From the NCBI GenBank assembly GCA_035344155.1, contig DAORAL010000027.1, positions 1 through 64,000 on the forward strand: a stretch of 64,000 nucleotides of DNA, in the 5' to 3' direction. The DNA is from UBA1845 sp002338715. GTDB taxonomy: Bacteria > Planctomycetota > Phycisphaerae > UBA1845. Under the pieces are notes generated by a model, which did not search any database, had not been told where the DNA came from, and worked only from the letters and a program-made list of their open reading frames with translations. Shown piece after piece: positions 57,874 through 64,000 of the stretch (position 1 is its first letter; each line of letters opens with the position of its first letter). A program made the translations under genes and the position numbers.

Positions 57874-58551
57874 ATGCGTAAAGTATTTGTCTCATCATGT
57901 CTGGCGTTGTTCATGGCGCTCGCCATGGGCGTGTCGCCAGCAGCAGCTACGATTGTTTCCGGTAACGGCGGGTTTGAGTTGGCTGGCGGTGGCGGAGCGG
58001 CTGACTCCGCTCAATGGACGGAGATCACGACGTCGGCTGCCAACCTATCGGAACGCACGATGACCAATCCGAATTCGGGTTCGTATTCACACCACCTTTA
58101 CGCTGAAGGCATGGATGCACTCGGAACCGTCGCCGCGATCACGCAGCACTCGGCCAACGATGCCGGGTTCGCGTCACTGCTGGAAGGCACGACCCTCAGC
58201 GCTTCATTCGACGCGATGACGCCGTTTGGCCCGGGCGGAGTCATGAACTACTCGCTGCGGATTCTCAACAGCGCCGGCGCGATTGTTCAGATTTACAACA
58301 ACACGATCCCGAATCCCAGTGCCGTCTACAACACGTACACGACACCGAATCTGATCGTTCCGGCATTCGGCGCTGCTCCCAATGATGCGTTCTACGCATT
58401 CATCGAAATCAACGCAGCCGCCGGCGGATTTGTCGGATCTACATCGGAAATCTATGTCGACAACGTGGCGATCAATGGCACGCTTGTGCCTGAACCGAGT
58501 TCGGTATTGCTGCTGTTGTTCGGTGCGATGGGTCTGCGCCGACGACGCTAG
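57874..58551 (+). CDS. PEP-CTERM sorting-signal exported protein
   Basis: A 225-residue exported protein with a signal peptide (1-24), a beta-rich middle that starts with the GGFELAGGGGAADSAQW pattern of CBM4/9-like domains, and a C-terminal PEP-CTERM sorting signal: VPEPSS, a hydrophobic stretch (VLLLLFGAMGL) and RRRR. Such signals are cut by an exosortase during export to a polysaccharide-rich surface. GGAGGTG lies 6-7 nt before the ATG. It follows the GH16 enzyme by 150 bp. The exosortase gene is not in the window. Confidence 0.85.
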   Translation: MRKVFVSSCLALFMALAMGVSPAAATIVSGNGGFELAGGGGAADSAQWTEITTSAANLSERTMTNPNSGSYSHHLYAEGMDALGTVAAITQHSANDAGFASLLEGTTLSASFDAMTPFGPGGVMNYSLRILNSAGAIVQIYNNTIPNPSAVYNTYTTPNLIVPAFGAAPNDAFYAFIEINAAAGGFVGSTSEIYVDNVAINGTLVPEPSSVLLLLFGAMGLRRRR

Positions 58552-58586
58552 AATCGAACCACGACAAAAGCAGTTTCCAAATCACA

Positions 58587-58640
58587 AAGCCCCCCGCGCC
58601 AGTTGCTTGAAGCCACAAGCCAACATGGCGTGGGGGGCTT
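58587..58640 (+). terminator. Strong hairpin terminator after the PEP-CTERM gene
   Basis: AAGCCCCCCGCGCCA (58587-58601) pairs with TGGCGTGGGGGGCTT (58626-58640), nearly perfectly over 15 bp. Because both sides are A/T flanked and the next gene is convergent, it can serve both directions. Confidence 0.7.
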
Positions 58641-58664
58641 GAGCATTCCTAATCCAATTGTAGA

Positions 58665-58800
58665 GAAGCGACAGCGCCGTCATTCCCGCGCACGCGGGAA
58701 TCCAGGGGCAGAACGAAGTCGATCCACGTGGGTATTGGCGCTCGTGCTGTGAAGAATGGGCGAGCAAAACGCAACGCTTGGATTGAGATCGCGATAGATC
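58665..58800 (+). repeat. Dispersed palindromic repeat, copy 2
   Basis: Palindromic core at 58682-58701 (ATTCCCGC, CGCA-type loop, GCGGGAAT) with TCCAGGGGCA next to it. Similarity to copy 1 continues to the right through GATCCA, GTG, GGTATTGGCG, CGAGCAAAACGC and GATCGCGATA. It lies between the PEP-CTERM gene and the convergent deiminase-like gene. Confidence 0.85.
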
Positions 58801-58814
58801 GCCGGCCGCAGGCT

Positions 58815-60047
58815 CTACTGCTTCGATTTGACTTCAGGGATTTGCCCAACCGTCTTGCCATAGTCGCGACGGGTGACATTCGTGATGCAACGAAGCGCCC
58901 CACCCGATTCATACACACCGGTGACGTTCACGGTCTTGACGTTGAATCCGAGTTGTTCGTACACACGTTGGGCATACGCATCCAATGCGTCGAGCCCATA
59001 AACCGGCATGATCACAGTTCGCCGCCCTTCGCGATCATCGATAAGGACGTTGTTGTACGTCACCATCCACTGTTCAGGGATATTGATGATCGCGGGAACC
59101 CGAATCACCACAAACCCCAATTGCCGCAACCGCTGTGCGATTTGCTCCAAAATCGAACTGGTGTCGATGGGTGACGCAAAAGGTGCATCCTCCTCGTCAG
59201 ACAGCGTCATCTCGACCGAATCAACGCCGAAGATCTGTGCCGACAAATCCGGGTCAGCCAAGAGTACAGTCTTTTCCGCAACCGGCGTCAGGTACATGTC
59301 CACGTGATCCCAGGGAACTTCACTTTCGTCTCCGCCGACCACGACGATTTCCTTCCCCGCAAGCTGACGCAGGTCGCGCATCAATCGGGCGATCCCTTCG
59401 GGACCATCCAGCCGATCTTCGTTTTCATCGATGGCGTTTGCGCCGACAAACGCAAACTTCGCGTTACCGACGATGTTCCCGCCCTCCAAAACGACAGACG
59501 TCGCCCGTGCATCTGGAAATGCGCCCACCGACTCAAGGGCAAAGGGTGTGTACAGTTCATTCAAGCGCCAGACGTCGAACGTGGGCAACGGCCTGGGCAC
59601 CAACAAACAAGCATGTGAACCATCGGGATTCTGCCGGGCGATGCAGCGGTCTCGCGCCCAGATGGAAATATCCATCCCGACATCGAACACGCGAACCTGG
59701 CGTCCACCCGCCCGCGCCCTGACCCCCATCTCCTGTTCAAAAACTTCGACAGCCGCCCGATTGGGGCAAGCCACTACCACATTCGTCTGCGGATTCAGGC
59801 TGGAAAGCAATTCCGCGATCACCTCCCGGGTATCCGCCCCCTCACTCGCGGGGAAATGGATAAGCACTTCCGCGATTGCCCCGGTATCGTCGGCCAATAT
59901 GGATGGAGAAGCTGCGGTGGGAACCGTGACAGGATTCGGTTCGGCTGCGGCAGACGTCGGCTGACCGGCTCCAAGGTCGACGGAAACGATAGCCAACGCG
60001 ACAAGCCAGGTGCACTTGACCCAGCGCTGAATTGTAACTGGACTCAT
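58815..60047 (-). CDS. Secreted agmatine deiminase/PAD-family protein
   Basis: A 410-residue exported protein of the bacterial-type peptidyl-arginine deiminase/agmatine deiminase family, which hydrolyses guanidino groups through a catalytic Cys. A signal peptide (about 1-32) is followed by SIWARDR (counterpart of the W-x-RD motif), VVLEGGNIVG, HVDMYL (catalytic His region) and the C-terminal ESGGALRCIT with the nucleophile Cys. GGAGG 6 nt before the ATG at 60047 fixes the start. An exported member is unusual because agmatine deiminases are cytoplasmic; the substrate may be protein-bound arginine or another guanidine. It is flanked by the repeat and the divergent two-component genes. Confidence 0.82.
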   Translation of the reverse strand: MSPVTIQRWVKCTWLVALAIVSVDLGAGQPTSAAAEPNPVTVPTAASPSILADDTGAIAEVLIHFPASEGADTREVIAELLSSLNPQTNVVVACPNRAAVEVFEQEMGVRARAGGRQVRVFDVGMDISIWARDRCIARQNPDGSHACLLVPRPLPTFDVWRLNELYTPFALESVGAFPDARATSVVLEGGNIVGNAKFAFVGANAIDENEDRLDGPEGIARLMRDLRQLAGKEIVVVGGDESEVPWDHVDMYLTPVAEKTVLLADPDLSAQIFGVDSVEMTLSDEEDAPFASPIDTSSILEQIAQRLRQLGFVVIRVPAIINIPEQWMVTYNNVLIDDREGRRTVIMPVYGLDALDAYAQRVYEQLGFNVKTVNVTGVYESGGALRCITNVTRRDYGKTVGQIPEVKSKQ

Positions 60048-60276
60048 TAACGACCTCCGGCGCCAAACGCTCATCACGCCAGGCGGTTTCATTGTCGTCA
60101 GAATCGCGGGGCGGCATGAATTCTCAGTGAAGTAGAGATTAAGAGGTTTTCATTGGGTACACTATGGCGACGACGGGCCCGGGTGACCCGCAATGGTTGC
60201 GGTTGAAATGGCCTTTTGACGCTGGAGCGCCGCTGACTGGTTGGCTCCAACGGGTGTATCGAGAGTGTCACGACTG

Positions 60277-60954
60277 ATGCGCGTCTTGATCGTAGAAGAC
60301 AACCCAAGGATGGCCAACGTGATCCGCAAGGGACTTTCCGAAAACGGTTACGCCGTCGATCTCGCCGACGGTGGTCACGTGGGGGAAGCGATGGGGGCTG
60401 CACAGCCCTATGACGCCATCATCCTCGACGTGATGCTTCCCGATCAGGATGGTATCCAGGCGTGCGCGAACCTTCGTCGCCGCGGCATCAAGACGCCAAT
60501 CCTCATGCTGACCGCGCTGTCGGGCACGGCTGACAAAGTCAAAGGTCTGGATGCGGGGGCGGATGACTACCTGACCAAACCGTTTGAGTTCGACGAACTG
60601 CTCGCTCGACTGCGGGCGTTGCTGCGCCGCGGACAGGGAGGACAAGCCGCCCGCCTGACCTTCGCCGATTTAGAGATGGACCTGATCGAACGCAGAGTCA
60701 CGCGGGATGGACGGCGCATCAAACTCACAGCGAAAGAGTTCGCCCTCCTCGAATACTTTCTGCGCAATCCGCATCGTGTCCTCACGCGCACATCGATCGG
60801 CGAACACGTCTGGGACATGAACTTTGAAGGCGACAGCAACGTGATCGATGTTTACGTCAGCATGCTGCGGCGAAAGATTGATCGCGATTTTTCCCAACCA
60901 CTGATCCACACAGAAATCGGCGTCGGTTACGTTCTCGGTGACGATGCGGCTTGA
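60277..60954 (+). CDS. OmpR-family response regulator
   Basis: A 225-residue response regulator. The receiver domain has acidic residues ED at 7-8, the phosphoacceptor Asp at 51 (ILDVMLPDQDG) and the Lys in LTKPFEF. The winged helix (about 125-222) has LTAKEFALLEYFLRNPHRVL and VYVSMLRRKIDRDFSQPLIH. The ATG at 60277 (MRVLIVEDN) is taken as the start. The kinase gene follows with a gap of about 30 bp. It resembles the regulator at 51394 in length and layout but is a distinct copy. Its targets are unknown. Confidence 0.88.
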   Translation: MRVLIVEDNPRMANVIRKGLSENGYAVDLADGGHVGEAMGAAQPYDAIILDVMLPDQDGIQACANLRRRGIKTPILMLTALSGTADKVKGLDAGADDYLTKPFEFDELLARLRALLRRGQGGQAARLTFADLEMDLIERRVTRDGRRIKLTAKEFALLEYFLRNPHRVLTRTSIGEHVWDMNFEGDSNVIDVYVSMLRRKIDRDFSQPLIHTEIGVGYVLGDDAA

Positions 60955-60985
60955 TTGACCGCAACGCGAAATCGAAGTGAATGCC

Positions 60986-62017
60986 ATGGGAATAAAAGCG
61001 CGTCCGATTCGATCGCGGTTGATGCTCGCCCTGCTGTGCGTGATTGCGCTTGTGTTGCTGCTGACGTGCAGCCGCCTGCTGGTTGAATTGCGTGATCGGT
61101 TTCAGGATCAAATCGACCGCGAATCGCGCATCCATGCGGCGGCTGACTTCACGTCAATTTCGACGAATGGCGCCACACCCGAATTCCCGCAGGAATCGCA
61201 GCATTCAACTTGGAATCGGATAAGCGTCTTCGCGGGTGCAACCGCGTGCCTTGGACTTGTATTCGGCGTGATTCTTGCATGGTTGATTGCGCGGCGGACA
61301 ACGGCTCCCCTTTCAATGTCATTTGGGTCGCACGAGCGCTTTGTCACCGATGTTGCCCATGAATTAAAAACACCGTTGACGTTGCTGCTGAGCGAGGCGC
61401 AGGTGTTGGCCCAATCTCAACGGACGCATCAGGAGTACGAGCGTTTCCTTACGACCGTTGAGGACGAAGTGCGGGCGATGGGGCAGGTCGTCGAAAGTCT
61501 GTTGATGCTGGCGCGGGCTGAGGGCGGTTTGCAGGTTTCAATGGGCGATGCGCCGGTCAACGAATTCGTGATGTCAGCCGTCGAGCGCACAGCGCGCATG
61601 GCCGAACGAAACGAAGTCACCATCGTCCCGACGCTGGCGATGCCGGAAGCCGGGCATGACTCGCTGGTTGTTCACGGCGACCAGGCACTGCTCACCATTG
61701 CCGTCACCAATCTCCTGCGAAATGCCATTCGATACGCACCGCCCCGCACGCAAGTTAGCATCGCAGTTGAAGCGATCGATCAACATGCCGTCATTCACGT
61801 TCGAGATGGCGGTCCCGGTATTCCTCCCGAACACCTCCCCCATATCTTTGACCGCTTCTACCGGGTGCCCGATGACCACAGCACATTTCAAGGTACCGGA
61901 TTGGGACTGGCCATCGCCAAAGGGGTGGTCGATCTTCATCGTGGACAGATACATGCGGTCAACCTTCCCGAAGGCGGCTGCCAGTTTACTTTGACGCTTG
62001 GGACAGCACACACCTGA
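60986..62017 (+). CDS. Sensor histidine kinase without a HAMP linker
   Basis: A 343-residue membrane sensor kinase. Two transmembrane segments (about residues 11-34 and 74-97) flank a very short periplasmic loop of about 40 residues. The phosphoacceptor motif FVTDVAHELKTPLTLLLSEA (His at about 120) follows the second helix after only about 17 residues, so the usual HAMP domain (about 50 residues) is missing. The ATPase boxes are NLLRNAIRYA, DGGPGIPPEHL and GTGLGLAI. The ATG at 60986 is preferred over a GTG 9 nt upstream. The short loop and missing linker suggest sensing in or near the membrane. Confidence 0.86.
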   Translation: MGIKARPIRSRLMLALLCVIALVLLLTCSRLLVELRDRFQDQIDRESRIHAAADFTSISTNGATPEFPQESQHSTWNRISVFAGATACLGLVFGVILAWLIARRTTAPLSMSFGSHERFVTDVAHELKTPLTLLLSEAQVLAQSQRTHQEYERFLTTVEDEVRAMGQVVESLLMLARAEGGLQVSMGDAPVNEFVMSAVERTARMAERNEVTIVPTLAMPEAGHDSLVVHGDQALLTIAVTNLLRNAIRYAPPRTQVSIAVEAIDQHAVIHVRDGGPGIPPEHLPHIFDRFYRVPDDHSTFQGTGLGLAIAKGVVDLHRGQIHAVNLPEGGCQFTLTLGTAHT

Positions 62018-62049
62018 CACGCGATTGCACGCGTTCAATCGGCGACAGG

Positions 62050-62140
62050 TTCGTGCGCCTGATTGACTTTGCATTCCCCTGGATTCCCGCCTTCGCGGGA
62101 ATGACGAGGCTGTCGCGCCGCTACGTTTGGAGTCTAGGTG
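62050..62140 (-). repeat. Dispersed palindromic repeat, copy 3 (inverted)
   Basis: Palindromic core at 62083-62102 (ATTCCCGC, CTTC loop, GCGGGAAT). On the minus strand the left flank GTAGCGGCGCGACAGC and the right flank AAAGTCAATCA match copies 1 and 2. It lies between the convergent kinase gene and the secreted-protein gene. Confidence 0.85.
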
Positions 62141-62142
62141 TT

Positions 62143-64000
62143 CTAATCGCGACGAATCTGCAACTCGGCGAAGTCGGCTAGATCGATATCGCCATCGGCA
62201 TCGAAGTCGAAGCATTCGCAGCCGCCACCTGAACCTGAAGCCGGACCGGCTAGGCATGCGTCGTAACCCGAGTAGTCGGCTAGATCGATGGCTCCATTCC
62301 CGTCGACATCTCCGCTCGCCAATCCGCCGGCGCAGTCATCGCAACCGTCGGGTATTCCGTCGTCGTCGGTGTCGATTCGATCATCAAAGCCGGCGCAGAC
62401 ATCACAGCCGTCGATGATCGTGTCGCCGTCGCTATCCGACTCGTCAATATCGGGCACGCTATTGGAATTGCAATCCTGCATGCACGCGACGTTGAGCAGA
62501 AACTCGCCCGACGATGATGTTGCGTAACGACTCACGCGGAGCATCACCCTTTCGCCGAGTGTCACCGGTTGAATGATTGCGGAATCCAACGTCGCCCCGC
62601 CGCATGCATTTGAATCGTTGCCCTGGGCAACGTCGTTGTTGATCGCCAACTCGTGAATGTCGCCAACCTCGGGGCATGCGTCGAGAATCGATAGCACCGT
62701 GTTCACCGAATCGAGCGCAGCCGATCCACACGTGTTCGCTCGAAGCAGTCCGTCGCACGTTGCGGTGTATTCGTACCACACGTCGGTGTTGAGCGCCGAC
62801 GAACCGCTGGAACTTGTGCCTTCGTTGGTTGAATAAACAGTCGTCCCCAATGTTTGACCGTCGGTAATGGTTTCCGCGGCTGCGCAGTCGTCGTTGGGCG
62901 GTGAAACGAACGCGACAAGATTGATGTTCCCGGTCAGACCAAGCGAATAGTGCGACACGCGAATGTAAACCGTTTCGTCCTCGTTGATCGGCATCGCCAG
63001 CGCCGAGTCGCGCGTCACCCCAACATCCGATCCCGGGCATGCGTTGCGATAGTTGCCATCGGTCCAGTCGTCATTGCACGCCAACTCCGTTCCACCGCTG
63101 CCCGGACAATCGGAATAGACGGAGACGATCGTGTCCGTACCGGCATCAACACCTCCGGAATCGTGAGTGCTGCACGTTCGCACGCGCAGCATACCCGTCA
63201 TTGGCGCGGTGTATGCGTACCAGACGTCTGAATTGTCAGCCGCCCCGCAAGACGCCGTTCCATCGTTCGTCGCGCATCCGAGGTTGCTGCTTGCCGAAAG
63301 AATGTCACCGCTGTTGGGTATGGCGTTTTCGCAGTAGTCGTTGGAGACAGCCGACTGACTGATCTCAAGCGTTCCGTGACCGATGGCGCCGTTGTATCCG
63401 CCGACGCGAATCATGAAAGGTTCCCCCGCTTCCCCGGGCACGTCCAGTTCCGATCGCGTGCCGCATGAATCGTCGTTGCAAAACGATGCCGATTCTCCAA
63501 TCGGACAAGCACCGCCCGCATAGTAGACGGCCATCGCTGTGTCGAAATCGCTGTCGCACAAACTGATGTGGACCGTCCCATCACAAGCTGGCGTGTAGCG
63601 GTACCAGATGTCGGCGCCAATCTGTCCGTTCTGCACGAAGTCGCACGTGGTGGGCTCGCTGGGTCCGTCGTTGGAAGCGGCAAGATTCTCGAAGGCATAG
63701 CTTCCATTGACGACATCGATGGCGTCTGTGCAGACGTCGTTGTCGGGCGGAATGACAAACACCGGACCGCTCGAAACGAATGCCGACGGCGCGAAGGACG
63801 AGTCGATCGTCTGCACGCTCCAGTAGTACGGACCATCGGTCAGGTTGTGGATGGTCCAGTTCAGGTTGTGATTGGTGTTGCCATATTCGTCGACAAGGCG
63901 CGTCGACTGTCCATCAATCGTCATCGATCCGACAACATTACCGCCTCCCGGATAGGTTCCCACGCGCAGGTTGTAAGTCAGGCCAGCCGTCGGCGTCTCC
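62143..64000 (-). CDS. Large secreted protein with dockerin-like tail, 5' end missing
   Basis: The C-terminal 619 residues of a protein whose start lies beyond the window; the frame is open to position 64000. The first visible part (TAGLTYNLRVGTYPGG, DGPYYWSVQTIDSSFAPSAF) matches segments that end FG-GAP/VCBS repeat proteins of planctomycetes. Three copies of a beta-rich block of about 120 residues follow (each opening NDxCxxA, with DVWYxYTA and VSxxxxCP), resembling pre-peptidase-like domains with disulfides. The end has calcium-binding dockerin-like repeats (DSDGDTIIDGCDVC, DVDGNGAIDLADYSGYDACL, FDADGDIDLADFAELQ). It is probably a cell-surface or secreted adhesin-like protein. Confidence 0.82.
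   Translation of the reverse strand, partial: ETPTAGLTYNLRVGTYPGGGNVVGSMTIDGQSTRLVDEYGNTNHNLNWTIHNLTDGPYYWSVQTIDSSFAPSAFVSSGPVFVIPPDNDVCTDAIDVVNGSYAFENLAASNDGPSEPTTCDFVQNGQIGADIWYRYTPACDGTVHISLCDSDFDTAMAVYYAGGACPIGESASFCNDDSCGTRSELDVPGEAGEPFMIRVGGYNGAIGHGTLEISQSAVSNDYCENAIPNSGDILSASSNLGCATNDGTASCGAADNSDVWYAYTAPMTGMLRVRTCSTHDSGGVDAGTDTIVSVYSDCPGSGGTELACNDDWTDGNYRNACPGSDVGVTRDSALAMPINEDETVYIRVSHYSLGLTGNINLVAFVSPPNDDCAAAETITDGQTLGTTVYSTNEGTSSSGSSALNTDVWYEYTATCDGLLRANTCGSAALDSVNTVLSILDACPEVGDIHELAINNDVAQGNDSNACGGATLDSAIIQPVTLGERVMLRVSRYATSSSGEFLLNVACMQDCNSNSVPDIDESDSDGDTIIDGCDVCAGFDDRIDTDDDGIPDGCDDCAGGLASGDVDGNGAIDLADYSGYDACLAGPASGSGGGCECFDFDADGDIDLADFAELQIRRD

Overview
The window looks like a chromosomal segment of a planctomycete, or a close relative in the Phycisphaerae/PVC group. 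This is inferred from several traits seen together: a 23S rRNA gene standing alone without 16S or 5S neighbours, a prepilin-like protein of the planctomycete H-X9-DG style, large secreted proteins ending in dockerin-like calcium-binding repeats, a PEP-CTERM protein, and an ECF sigma factor directly followed by a serine/threonine kinase. No plasmid, phage structural, transposase or CRISPR genes were recognised.

Layout. 0-3 kb: 2-oxoacid:ferredoxin oxidoreductase (alpha subunit cut by the window edge, beta complete) and a zinc-ribbon/CBS protein. 3-20 kb: a response regulator with GAF and HD-GYP domains, a prepilin-like protein, a large secreted gluzincin protease, a DUF362 protein, a UbiA-family prenyltransferase, a lipoprotein with amphipathic repeats, a small Ala/Lys/Glu-rich protein, an acetyltransferase, a 2-hydroxyacid dehydrogenase, a tight CDP-alcohol phosphatidyltransferase / acyltransferase / CdsA operon for phospholipid synthesis, and a TPR lipoprotein. 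20-24 kb: a solitary 23S rRNA gene on the minus strand with its own candidate promoter, a 19-bp processing stem, a terminator and an intervening-sequence-like expansion in helix 45.

24.8-35.0 kb: a tRNA-Met(CAT) gene is followed about 10.1 kb later by an imperfect copy (39/42) of its 3' part, which marks a candidate island inserted at the tRNA. The island carries an unknown protein, an ECF sigma/kinase pair, a papain-like protease, a DUF4831-like lipoprotein, a lipoprotein with two tandem alpha/beta-hydrolase-like domains and a small membrane protein. No integrase was seen. 35-45 kb is a looser accessory block: a NERD protein, two DUF2294 proteins around a candidate ~190-nt RNA with a very strong terminator, a cysteine-less HesB-like protein, a fatty acid desaturase, a possible hemerythrin-like protein, a coiled-coil protein, a DUF502 membrane protein and a GH130 protein, followed by decayed sequence.

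45-53.5 kb: a heavy-metal RND efflux system (pump, adaptor, outer-membrane factor) diverges from its two-component system, with a palindrome close to the CusR box between them. 54-64 kb: a multidomain GH16 glucanase with a nested carbohydrate-binding region, a PEP-CTERM protein, a secreted agmatine-deiminase-like protein, a second two-component system whose kinase lacks a HAMP linker, and the 3' part of another large secreted protein. A dispersed palindromic repeat occurs three times, each time between convergent genes.
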